IMG/VR virus record: IMGVR_UViG_3300033183_000299 | Span: 62,001 to 126,000 of that record | Source: a virus | DNA length: 64,000 nucleotides | Strand: one strand, 5' to 3' | Shown: positions 7,487 through 13,381 of the stretch, one piece after another | Numbering within the stretch: position 1 is the stretch's first letter | Layout of the letters: the number at the start of each line of letters is the position of its first letter | Position numbers and translations under genes: made by a program | Notes under the pieces: model-generated | Seen by the model: only the letters and a program-made list of their open reading frames with translations | What the model was told of the DNA's origin: nothing | Database searches by the model: none

Positions 7487-8092
7487 TTACTCCTGAATGT
7501 CTATGTCTAAACTTACTTTAATTTGTAGTTTCGGCATACCGATCTTATCGGCAAGGCCAAGATCGATGGCTTCGTCTGCTTCAATGAACCAGTCTGCTCG
7601 ACCTTTCTTGTTTAACTTTTTGTTAAACCATTTCTTTGTTTTCTTTGAGTTATCTGCGAGGATCTCATAGATCTTCTCATTTAATCTCTCGGTTTCCTTT
7701 GCGCTTGCTTGGATTTCCGAATTCTTGCCCCATGAGCCACTTGATACATCGTGAACCATCAGCGTAGCGTCTTCCGTAATATAACGATAACCCTTTGTTC
7801 CACACGAGAACAGGATCACGCCACAACTCATCGCTTTTCCCTCTACGATTGTCGCAACAGGCAATTCAGAGTTTTTGATTGAAGCAATCATACTCATGAG
7901 AGAATAGACCTCTCCACCATATGAGTCGATAATCACAGGGATTACTTTTTGACCCGTATTGTGAGCTTGTCCCATCTTTTGAGCGAACTCTTTTGCTGCC
8001 GCTTCGTTAAACTTATTTACTCGAATAACGACAGGTGGTTGACGCAAGTCAACATCTTTGATGTTATTATCAACCGTTGTTTTCCATAGCAT
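7487..8092 (-). CDS. ClpP-like serine protease
   Basis: 201 residues from MLWKTTVDNN; the chosen ATG at 8092 follows AAAGGAG. ClpP features are in order: VIPVIIDSYGGEV (oxyanion-loop Gly pair), GKAMSCGVIL with the nucleophilic Ser near 87, and DATLMVHDVS with the catalytic His near 113. The general acid is probably in the helix that follows. The length matches bacterial ClpP. No partner ATPase gene is seen, so it may use host ClpX/A or act alone. It is separate from the prohead protease at 51327, which carries out head maturation. Confidence 0.85.
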   Translation of the reverse strand: MLWKTTVDNNIKDVDLRQPPVVIRVNKFNEAAAKEFAQKMGQAHNTGQKVIPVIIDSYGGEVYSLMSMIASIKNSELPVATIVEGKAMSCGVILFSCGTKGYRYITEDATLMVHDVSSGSWGKNSEIQASAKETERLNEKIYEILADNSKKTKKWFNKKLNKKGRADWFIEADEAIDLGLADKIGMPKLQIKVSLDIDIQE

Positions 8093-8154
8093 AGTGTCTC
8101 CTTTGTGTTGTTTGATGAGGCATCTGTAGCCCATGCCTCCCTGTGGCTTGAGTC

Positions 8155-9309
8155 CTATCTAAATAAAGACTCATCTCTTGCGAACGGAATTACCGCTCTA
8201 CTTACGAGGTCTATTTCTATATCTTCCCAAACTACAAACTTGTAGAACCCCTTTGGTTTTCTTCCCTTATTGGCGGTCTTGAATACTTCATTCCACTTTC
8301 TCATAAGAGCTGCTGCCCCGTACGTACCATAATTGTTAGAAGAGTCATACTTCAAAATTGAGACCCAGTTATTCAAATCTGATAATCTTTCATCAGAATC
8401 TTTTACTCGCTTAACGAATTCAACAAGTCGATCGTGACCAGATTTACCAGAAGGCAATCGATTTTGAGACGCGTGAATAAATGCTGTTAACGCAAACAAA
8501 GTTGAAACTGGAATCTCTTCAATATCAGGAAACGATGCTTTAATAACATCAATTGCCTTTACAATATTGGGACCAGAACGCGAACCCCACTTTGTACCCT
8601 TGGTATCTCCAGAAATATCGTTTCCAAGAATCTTTTGTAAGATACCTAGACCCTCAATCAAAGGATTTTCGACACTTGAATGACTATTATGAAGGCTAAT
8701 TCCAGCAGACTTTGATAAGGCAAAGGTATCTAAAGCCTTCTTGTGTCTAGCACTGTTTGAATTGGCCAAGTCTTGCAAAAATTTATCATACTTTGAAATT
8801 GCTGCTGAGTTTTTATCTTGCGTTATAAACAGTCTTCTGCTTTCATCGGCCGAAGAGACATCCCGTATCATGGCTGGAACTAGATAAATTCCATTCATAA
8901 TAGCGGCGTGACTTCTACCGCCGCCATCTCGAATAATATAGCATTCTTCAGAAGGAACGTAATCAATGCTGATGGGTTCAAATAATTTTGGATCAAAGTT
9001 CTTCGCCATGCTTAGAATCTTTGCTTTTCGACCCTCTTCCAGAAGAGCATTTCTTTGTCCCCAATCTTCTCTGATCTCTGCATCTCTGATATCAAATAGA
9101 GGGAATGGATATTTTTCATGCATTACTGACTTGAAGCTTGGAGTTATTTTCGAGACTTTTTGCTTTGTTCTCCAATCCTTAAACTCATCATGGATTTCTG
9201 GATAGTCCTCTAAGTTTTCTTCAATTGTGTATCGAATTTTTCGATCACTTGTTTGTTCTTTGTACTGCTCTGTTACTTCAGATGTATATTGTTTTTTAGC
9301 TATTTTCAT
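8155..9309 (-). CDS. ParB/Srx-fold DNA-binding-like protein
   Basis: 384 residues. The central segment FDPKLFEPISIDYV...YIIRDGGGRSHAAIMNG...VPAMI matches the ParB N-terminal domain pattern (E/R-x-GGGRS-box), found in ParB-type CTPases and phage DGQHR/ParB-like proteins. The N-terminal ~110 residues are charged; the C-terminal half (FALTAFIHASQ, LSDLNNWVSIL) is helical. It may bind DNA or modify phage or host processes; no catalytic residue is assigned. The ATG at 9309 follows GGAG and is preferred over an upstream ATG at 9363 without a site. A 20-nt hairpin (9331-9350) precedes it. Confidence 0.65.
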   Translation of the reverse strand: MKIAKKQYTSEVTEQYKEQTSDRKIRYTIEENLEDYPEIHDEFKDWRTKQKVSKITPSFKSVMHEKYPFPLFDIRDAEIREDWGQRNALLEEGRKAKILSMAKNFDPKLFEPISIDYVPSEECYIIRDGGGRSHAAIMNGIYLVPAMIRDVSSADESRRLFITQDKNSAAISKYDKFLQDLANSNSARHKKALDTFALSKSAGISLHNSHSSVENPLIEGLGILQKILGNDISGDTKGTKWGSRSGPNIVKAIDVIKASFPDIEEIPVSTLFALTAFIHASQNRLPSGKSGHDRLVEFVKRVKDSDERLSDLNNWVSILKYDSSNNYGTYGAAALMRKWNEVFKTANKGRKPKGFYKFVVWEDIEIDLVSRAVIPFARDESLFR

Positions 9310-9330
9310 AATTACTCCATTGTTATAGCT

Positions 9331-9374
9331 ACTTGGTAAACCCACCAAGTTTTTATTGAACAATTCAATTGTTC
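9331..9374. repeat. Hairpin plus 17-bp palindrome in the leader of the ParB-like gene
   Basis: ACTTGGT (9331-9337) pairs with ACCAAGT (9344-9350). Eight bases further is GAACAATT-C-AATTGTTC (9358-9374), a near-perfect palindrome. The first can fold in the leader RNA 21 nt before the ATG at 9309; the second has the shape of an operator for a dimeric protein. Confidence 0.5.
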
Positions 9375-9390
9375 ATAAATCGTATAAATC

Positions 9391-9430
9391 AAAAATAAAG
9401 TGCCGTTCCTTTGACCTAGGGCGAACGGCA
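9391..9430 (-). terminator. Terminator after gp32
   Basis: TGCCGTTC (9430-9423) pairs with GAACGGCA (9408-9401), followed by CTTTATTTTT. It lies 31 nt after the gp32 stop. Confidence 0.85.
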
Positions 9431-9460
9431 TTTCCCTTAACAACACAGGAGGTCTATGAC

Positions 9461-10237
9461 TTATTCGTCTTGCATAAAGGCTGCGAATGCTGCGTCTACG
9501 CTTTCTCCGGTTTTCTTTGTGAACTTTTGAGTCTCACTAGAAGATGACTCTGCCGAATTGTCGGAGGACAGATAACCATCCAGCAAAGTCTGTACTTCTT
9601 CAGTTGTCTTAACTTCAAACAAGTTGTCGATGTTAGGAACAGAGTCCAAAAGATCTTGACAGTCAGCAATATTATCATCACACAACACAGATGGTCGACG
9701 ACGAGGCTGCAATGCTGTCTTAGGGAAGGAACCAGGTGTTCCTGGGATGGTATAAGTTAACTTAATATCTGTACCTGTTTGAGGGTCTGTGATGTCTCCA
9801 TAATCAGGATCTAAAACATATCCCAAAAGGGTTTCGTAAGCAGTCTTACCATAAGCCCAGATTTTTACACCTTCAGACTCGCTTCCACGAACCAAGACAG
9901 GTGAATAATAGCGTTTACGAGCAAACAACTTTTTTGCTTCATTCTTGAGATTTTGATCGTCACTTTCAACACCGTCACGCCATAATTTAGAGGCAAAGTC
10001 ACAGATTGGACATTCACCACCGTCATTACGTTTGTTACAGTAGATCCCAGGGTTTTTTCCTACATTATAGTGGAAATGAAACTCACGGAACGGGTCACCA
10101 TCTTGTGTAGGTAAGATTCGCACATGTTGAGTTCCTGCTTGAGGTTTCCACATGGTTGACTTACGTCCACCGGTAGCTTTGCCGCCGTTTTTTGATTGTT
10201 CGAGCTTTGCTCGCATTGCTTCAAGATTAATAGCCAT
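9461..10237 (-). CDS. Single-stranded DNA-binding protein (T4 gp32-like)
   Basis: 258 residues starting MAINLEAMRAKLEQ (ATG at 10237, GGAG site). A basic N-terminal segment is followed by an OB-fold with a zinc site like T4 gp32: His in FHFHYN, then GIYCNKRNDGGECPICDFA with three cysteines. The last ~40 residues are Ser/Glu/Asp rich and end in FAAFMQDE, the acidic tail that binds replication partners in gp32. It coats single-stranded DNA for replication and recombination. Promoter at 10332-10360 and terminator at 9391-9430 make it a single-gene unit with a ~90-nt leader. Confidence 0.9.
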   Translation of the reverse strand: MAINLEAMRAKLEQSKNGGKATGGRKSTMWKPQAGTQHVRILPTQDGDPFREFHFHYNVGKNPGIYCNKRNDGGECPICDFASKLWRDGVESDDQNLKNEAKKLFARKRYYSPVLVRGSESEGVKIWAYGKTAYETLLGYVLDPDYGDITDPQTGTDIKLTYTIPGTPGSFPKTALQPRRRPSVLCDDNIADCQDLLDSVPNIDNLFEVKTTEEVQTLLDGYLSSDNSAESSSSETQKFTKKTGESVDAAFAAFMQDE

Positions 10238-10331
10238 AATATACTCCATTGTTAGTCTATTTTATTGTGTTTTATCACTAAGGCAGGCAGGGTTTCAACC
10301 ATACCCCCGTTGTAATTCGTTTTATATTATT

Positions 10332-10360
10332 AATATAACATATTCAAAAAGGTTTGTCAA
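10332..10360 (-). promoter_or_regulatory. Early promoter for gp32
   Basis: TTGACA (10360-10355), 17-bp spacer, TATATT (10337-10332). The leader of about 90 nt between this and the gp32 ATG contains GGGT...ACCC pairing and a 15-codon mini-frame. Confidence 0.8.
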
Positions 10361-10429
10361 GTAAAAAAAGTAAAAATTTCAAAAAATGGTCAAAAAAAAA
10401 TTTTGAGGATTTTGGGTTTTTGAAAAAAA

Positions 10430-10461
10430 TAGGCGCTCTAGGATTTGAACCTAGGACCAAC
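10430..10461 (-). ncRNA. tRNA 3'-end fragment no. 1 (T arm plus acceptor 3' strand only)
   Basis: The sequence contains a complete T arm (CTAGG-TTCAAAT-CCTAG) followed by AGCGCCT-A, the 3' acceptor strand and discriminator base, then TTTTTTT. No D arm, anticodon arm or 5' acceptor strand is present; the promoter sits where they should be. The 3' end (AGCGCCTAT) is the same as that of the tRNA-CAT at 10952-11024, while the T stem differs with both sides changed. It could be a decayed tRNA or a small RNA. Confidence 0.6.
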
Positions 10462-10467
10462 ATCTAT

Positions 10468-10496
10468 ATTATAACATAATCAAAATGGTTTGTCAA
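10468..10496 (-). promoter_or_regulatory. Consensus promoter directly before tRNA fragment no. 1
   Basis: Perfect TTGACA (10496-10491), 17-bp spacer, perfect TATAAT (10473-10468). The expected start site is near 10461, at the first base of the tRNA fragment. Confidence 0.85.
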
Positions 10497-10542
10497 GTAA
10501 AAAAGTAAAGTTTTTTTAAAAAAGTTTATGAAGAACTTCATA

Positions 10543-10574
10543 TGTCCTCTACTTACTAATAGCGATGGAGGATA
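10543..10574 (+). promoter_or_regulatory. Possible hairpin over the ribosome site of the plus-strand HNH gene
   Basis: TGTCCTC (10543-10549) can pair with GAGGATA (10568-10574; one G-T pair), covering the GGAGGA ribosome site before the ATG at 10580. A second hairpin, TATGAAG-AA-CTTCATA (10527-10542), lies just upstream. No CTATTTA motif is found on this strand. Confidence 0.45.
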
Positions 10575-10579
10575 GTCGT

Positions 10580-10954
10580 ATGAAAAAATGTATTGTTTGT
10601 GAAAAAGAACTGGTTGGGCGCCAGACAAAATATTGCTCAAGCAAATGCAAAGGCAAAGATACAAATGTTAAGCACCAAAATTATCAAGCACAGCAAAAAA
10701 GAGGCATAGAGAGAAGAACTCTATTGATTGATAAGCTTGGGGGGAAATGTTGTAAATGTGGGTACAATAGAAACTCTAGCGCTCTCGCCTTTCATCACAC
10801 CGATGCTTCTAGCAAGTCTTTCCAAATTGATTTAAGACAGTGCTCTAACAGAAGCGAAAAGATCCTACTAGAAGAGGCAAAGAAATGCATACTAGTTTGT
10901 CACAACTGCCATGCTGAGATACATCACCCACATTTCAACATCAAAGAAGAATAG
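10580..10954 (+). CDS. HNH endonuclease with N-terminal zinc finger
   Basis: 124 residues starting MKKCIVCEKELVG; GGAGG lies 9 nt upstream. An N-terminal CxxC...C...C finger (CIVCEKEL, YCSSKC) precedes a second CCKCG knuckle, then LAFHHTDASSKSF and CILVCHNCHAEIHH, the ββα-metal (HNH) core. It is the only plus-strand protein gene in the window. Its stop codon overlaps the 3' end of the oppositely oriented tRNA-CAT by three bases. Free-standing HNH genes of this size are typical homing endonucleases that cut an allele lacking the gene; the target here may be the tRNA region, by position only. Confidence 0.8.
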   Translation: MKKCIVCEKELVGRQTKYCSSKCKGKDTNVKHQNYQAQQKRGIERRTLLIDKLGGKCCKCGYNRNSSALAFHHTDASSKSFQIDLRQCSNRSEKILLEEAKKCILVCHNCHAEIHHPHFNIKEE

Positions 10955-11024
10955 GCGCTGCTGGATTCGAACCAGCGACCAAGAATTTATGAGATTCCTG
11001 CGCTAACCGCTGCGCCAAGCGCCC
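10952..11024 (-). tRNA. tRNA with CAT anticodon (Met or lysidine-type Ile2)
   Basis: 73 nt, full cloverleaf: acceptor GGGCGCT/AGCGCCT (G-T at 1-72), D stem GCGC/GCGC, anticodon stem GGAAT/ATTCT with loop CTCATAA, T arm GCTGG-TTCGAAT-CCAGC, discriminator A, and no encoded CCA. The CAT anticodon is used by initiator and elongator Met and by Ile2 after lysidine modification; initiator hallmarks (three G-C pairs in the anticodon stem) are absent. Confidence 0.9.
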
Positions 11025-11030
11025 AAGGCT

Positions 11031-11050
11031 GCCTCCAAATTAATGGAGGC
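11031..11050 (-). promoter_or_regulatory. Hairpin just upstream of the tRNA-CAT
   Basis: GCCTCCA (11050-11044) pairs with TGGAGGC (11037-11031) with a 6-nt loop and no U run. It may separate the tRNA from the upstream mRNA by RNase processing. Confidence 0.5.
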
Positions 11051-11062
11051 ATTATAAAAGAC

Positions 11063-11386
11063 TTAAGCAGAGAAGGTCCTCCATTCTTTCAGCGAAGGAG
11101 CCTTAGAGCCAGGTCTTAACTCAAGGCAAAATTGAGCATAAGCATAGTGTTCGTCATCTGAGTCATTCTCATACTTGTGCCCATTTGTTTGTCCATTGTT
11201 TTCCAACCTGTCTTGTTCTTCCGACCAGACTTCGTATTCTTCAATAAGATTGCTTAACTTTCTCACTTCAGAGCTGCATATAATCAAGGGTGCTTCCAGG
11301 TCTCTTAGTTTCTTGAGTTTGTTTACACTCAAATCAAATTTTTCCAAGATTTCTCCAAATTTTTGTATTTCTTCTGATAGATTCAT
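11063..11386 (-). CDS. Unknown coiled-coil protein (107 aa)
   Basis: 107 residues starting MNLSEEIQKFGEILEKFDLS. The ATG at 11386 follows AATGGAG. An open frame continues upstream through the tRNA fragment to 11563 but uses a TTG and has no ribosome site, so it is not used here. The N-terminal ~75 residues have a heptad-like pattern (LSVNKLKKLRDLEAPL, LSNLIEEYEVW); the C-terminal part includes HYAYAQFCLELRPGSKAP. It is cotranscribed with the tRNA-CAT from the promoter at 11567-11595. No family recognised. Confidence 0.55.
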   Translation of the reverse strand: MNLSEEIQKFGEILEKFDLSVNKLKKLRDLEAPLIICSSEVRKLSNLIEEYEVWSEEQDRLENNGQTNGHKYENDSDDEHYAYAQFCLELRPGSKAPSLKEWRTFSA

Positions 11387-11523
11387 AGTTTTTTCTCCAT
11401 TTTTCAATTTTAATAATCTATGCTCTATAGTTTTTTTGGAGGTACCCACAGAAACCCTCTCATTTCTCCGTTCCTTAGCGACCCTGCTTCCATTATCAGA
11501 AATCAGAACGAAAACATAAAAAA

Positions 11524-11561
11524 GTACACCCGACAGGATTCGAACCTGTGACCTAGTGTAC
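11524..11561 (-). ncRNA. tRNA minihelix-like fragment no. 2 (acceptor plus T arm)
   Basis: 38 nt: GTACACTAG, GTC linker, T arm ACAGG-TTCGAAT-CCTGT, CGGGTGTAC, then TTTTTT. GTACAC pairs perfectly with GTGTAC and a further 2 of 3 positions pair, so an acceptor-like stem stacked on a T arm can form with the D and anticodon arms exactly missing. The 3' part resembles that of tRNA-Arg at 12282-12364 (GGTTCGAATCCT....GGTGTAC). The predicted transcription start falls on its first base. Confidence 0.6.
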
Positions 11562-11566
11562 AATAT

Positions 11567-11595
11567 ATTATAACATAGTTTTGATAACTTGTCAA
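11567..11595 (-). promoter_or_regulatory. Consensus promoter directly before tRNA fragment no. 2
   Basis: Perfect TTGACA (11595-11590), 17-bp spacer, perfect TATAAT (11572-11567). The -35 hexamer overlaps the stop codon of the HNH gene ending at 11592. Confidence 0.88.
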
Positions 11596-12182
11596 GTATT
11601 TTTATAAGATTTTTGATATCTCTCTTTTCTGCAAGAATTTTTGTTTTTAGATTTGTAAGTCTCTAATTGAGAATCACAATTGTGACAGATTAGTCTGAGA
11701 TTATTTCTCATATTGTTAGATGCTCGACCATCAATATGATCCAAGATAAAATTCAACTCTTTCCCATTCCACTCATTCTTCATTCCGCAAATATCACAAC
11801 GCTCCGCCTGCTCTTTCAATATCCAAGGTTTTACAAAACGCATGTTTCTATCATTACAATATTCTTCTTGATTGCTTATGAAGTGAAGATATTTTTTTTG
11901 CCTTCTATGTTCAGACGAACAAAAATGAGAGCAGAACTTGGCATTCTTGCTAGGGCTTTTAAATTCACTCTTACAATACATACATTCCTTATGTCTTCCT
12001 AGACCAGCATTGTGAGGTTTCCAGCCAGAAGGATTCTTCTGTCTTATTGGAAGGGTTATTCCCAACTTTTTAGAAACTTTTCTAATATATGCTCCAGAGA
12101 CACCATAGAGTTTTCCGATTTTCTCATAAGATAGATTTTCTTCAAAGATCAGTTTTTCTAATTCTTCTTTTTTGTATTTCAT
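11592..12182 (-). CDS. HNH homing endonuclease with N-terminal helix-turn-helix
   Basis: 196 residues. The N-terminal helix-turn-helix (LSYEKIGKLYGVSGAYIRKV, about 17-36) is followed by a zinc knuckle ECMYCKSEF...KFCSHFC, then CDICG...LNFILDHIDGRASNNMRNNLRLICHNC, the HNH core with DHIDG and the asparagine loop. This combination is common in free-standing phage homing endonucleases. A GGAGG site precedes the ATG at 12182, and the hairpin 12175-12205 covers both. It lies between tRNA-Arg and the tRNA fragment at 11524-11561. Confidence 0.85.
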   Translation of the reverse strand: MKYKKEELEKLIFEENLSYEKIGKLYGVSGAYIRKVSKKLGITLPIRQKNPSGWKPHNAGLGRHKECMYCKSEFKSPSKNAKFCSHFCSSEHRRQKKYLHFISNQEEYCNDRNMRFVKPWILKEQAERCDICGMKNEWNGKELNFILDHIDGRASNNMRNNLRLICHNCDSQLETYKSKNKNSCRKERYQKSYKNT

Positions 12183-12210
12183 AACATTTCCTCCGCTATG
12201 AAATAAATAG
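12175..12210 (-). promoter_or_regulatory. Start-codon hairpin with overlapping late motif, HNH gene at 12182
   Basis: TATTTCATA (12205-12197) pairs perfectly with TATGAAATA (12183-12175), a 9-bp stem that buries the ATG in its 3' arm and leaves GGAGG in the 13-nt loop. CTATTTA (12210-12204) overlaps the first bases of the 5' arm, so a transcript from it would start inside or beyond the arm and lose the hairpin. Same design as 262-312. Confidence 0.75.
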
Positions 12211-12281
12211 ACTTAGAAAAAACATTTGAACCAATAAGCACCAAAAAAATAAGACAAACTTATTGGTTCAAATAATAGAAG

Positions 12282-12364
12282 TACACCAGGTAGGATTCGA
12301 ACCTACGATGGGAGTTACCCGTCGGCTTAGAAGGCCGATGCCATATCCACTAGGCGACTGGTGC
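12282..12364 (-). tRNA. tRNA-Arg (anticodon TCT) with long variable arm
   Basis: 83 nt: acceptor GCACCAG/CTGGTGT, D arm with GGCATC, anticodon stem TCGGC/GCCGA with loop CTTCTAA, a 15-nt variable region CGGGTAACTCCCATC that can form a GGG/CCC stem, T arm GTAGG-TTCGAAT-CCTAC, discriminator A, and no CCA. It reads AGA codons, which are frequent in this AT-rich genome. A type-II-like variable arm is unusual for Arg. Confidence 0.88.
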
Positions 12365-12365
12365 A

Positions 12366-12394
12366 TAAAAAGCGGCCTTTTGAAGGGTAGCCGC
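12366..12394 (-). terminator. Possible terminator between the 87-aa gene and tRNA-Arg
   Basis: GCGGC (12394-12390) pairs with GCCGC (12376-12372), with an inner CCTT/AAGG pairing, followed by TTTTT that directly abuts the tRNA 5' end. The stem is short, so termination may be partial. Confidence 0.45.
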
Positions 12395-12407
12395 AAACCC
12401 AAAACGC

Positions 12408-12671
12408 TTAAAATAAACTAATGCTTACATCTTGAGTATTAGAAGTAACATCACCAATCTGAGTATTGGAATTAAATGTACGATACTGTTGACGATCAAT
12501 ATCAAATACGGTTTCATAACCAGGCTGTAGATTGCGCTCTCGCAATGTTGAAGGAAACACTCCAGATGGCGCCTCAGAAGGACGTACAAAGTTCATAGTA
12601 CGTTGTTCTCCACGTTGGGTTACAAAAGTCCCAGTGTATACAGTCATTGATTGTGAATTATTGTTGCTCAT
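12408..12671 (-). CDS. Small SH3-barrel-like protein (87 aa, WYL_2-like)
   Basis: 87 residues starting MSNNNSQSMTVYTGTFVTQR, with GGAGG before the ATG at 12671. The arrangement GEQRTMNFVRP...GYETVFDIDRQQYRTFN resembles the small Sm/SH3-like phage family annotated WYL_2, where an RTM-F strand is followed by a V.D...W/YR.F strand. Function of that family is unknown. It is driven by the promoter at 12717-12745 and followed by tRNA-Arg and the HNH gene. Confidence 0.55.
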   Translation of the reverse strand: MSNNNSQSMTVYTGTFVTQRGEQRTMNFVRPSEAPSGVFPSTLRERNLQPGYETVFDIDRQQYRTFNSNTQIGDVTSNTQDVSISLF

Positions 12672-12716
12672 AAAACCTCCATTTTGTTTTGAGTCATTAA
12701 TTGTTGTTGTTTATAT

Positions 12717-12745
12717 AATATAGCATGTTTTGTTCATGTTGTCAA
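12717..12745 (-). promoter_or_regulatory. Early promoter for the 87-aa gene
   Basis: TTGACA (12745-12740), 17-bp spacer, TATATT (12722-12717). Confidence 0.8.
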
Positions 12746-12753
12746 GTATTTTT

Positions 12754-12831
12754 TTAAAGTTTTTCTTCCAGCCAATACCAAAGCCACGTAAATGCGAAAA
12801 CGAACACCGTCGTTCCTAATATTAATTCCAT
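12754..12831 (-). CDS. 25-aa single-span membrane peptide
   Basis: The peptide begins MELILGTTVFVFAFTWLWYW and ends LEEKL: one hydrophobic, tryptophan-rich span with a charged C terminus. The ATG at 12831 follows GAGGAAAG, and a dedicated early promoter (12862-12890) lies 31 nt upstream, which argues that it is real despite its size. Early phage peptides like this may target a host membrane protein; the function is unknown. Confidence 0.6.
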   Translation of the reverse strand: MELILGTTVFVFAFTWLWYWLEEKL

Positions 12832-12861
12832 TTTGCTTTCCTCTGTTTTTCTTATACTTAT

Positions 12862-12890
12862 AATATAACATATCTGAGATGGTTTGTCAA
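12862..12890 (-). promoter_or_regulatory. Early promoter for the 25-aa peptide
   Basis: TTGACA (12890-12885), 17-bp spacer, TATATT (12867-12862). The -35 overlaps the end of the upstream gene. Confidence 0.8.
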
Positions 12891-13381
12891 GTAAAAAGGC
12901 AAACTTTTTTTAGAAATTCTTTCTCTTCTTCTAGTCTCTCGAGCTTTTGGGCATAATACTCAGTATCAAAATATTGCTTCGCCTTTCCTTCGTTCAGCCA
13001 CTTCTTTCTGTCCTCGATATAAGCTAAAATTTCTTCTTCTGTATCGTAAAGGTAAGTTGAGTAGTCCATTCCTTCTCGGATTGCTTTCTCATATTGTGGA
13101 AACAGCTTGATGGCTTCTTTATAGACTGAGCGGTAGTGTTTCGCATCTTCTAAGAATGTCTCTTCACTAAATGAGACGTATACTCTCGGAGATCCAAACT
13201 TTTCTTTTGTTTGAAGAACGCTAATATTTGATAACGGCGTTATCTCTGTTGTGTAGGGACTGTGTCTCGGACCAATCAAAGCATATCCGATCCAGTTTGC
13301 GATAGTGCTAATGATTTGGAAGTAGTCTTTGTGCTCTTCGCTTTCACTTCCCCACATGTTGTAATAAATTTGTTCAGTCAT
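12887..13381 (-). CDS. Unknown protein (164 aa)
   Basis: 164 residues starting MTEQIYYNMWGSESEEHKDY, with GGAGG before the ATG at 13381. A hydrophobic patch (IANWIGYALIGPR) is followed by a strongly helical acidic C-terminal half (YAQKLERLEEEKEFLKKV). Its start overlaps the end of the 57-aa gene by 8 nt, and its end overlaps an early promoter. It is part of the 13-15 kb cluster of small overlapping genes. No family recognised. Confidence 0.6.
   Translation of the reverse strand: MTEQIYYNMWGSESEEHKDYFQIISTIANWIGYALIGPRHSPYTTEITPLSNISVLQTKEKFGSPRVYVSFSEETFLEDAKHYRSVYKEAIKLFPQYEKAIREGMDYSTYLYDTEEEILAYIEDRKKWLNEGKAKQYFDTEYYAQKLERLEEEKEFLKKVCLFT

Noticed and set aside
10430-10530. Complete tRNA upstream of fragment no. 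1
   Set aside because: The 70 nt upstream consist of a perfect promoter and poly-T tracts; no 5' acceptor strand, D arm or anticodon arm can be folded.
10464-10664. Minus-strand 66-codon frame opposite the HNH gene start
   Set aside because: It crosses the promoter, has no ribosome site and lies antisense to a supported gene.
11387-11563. N-terminal extension of the 107-aa gene through the tRNA fragment
   Set aside because: Needs a TTG start without a ribosome site and translates tRNA sequence; the ATG at 11386 has a good site.
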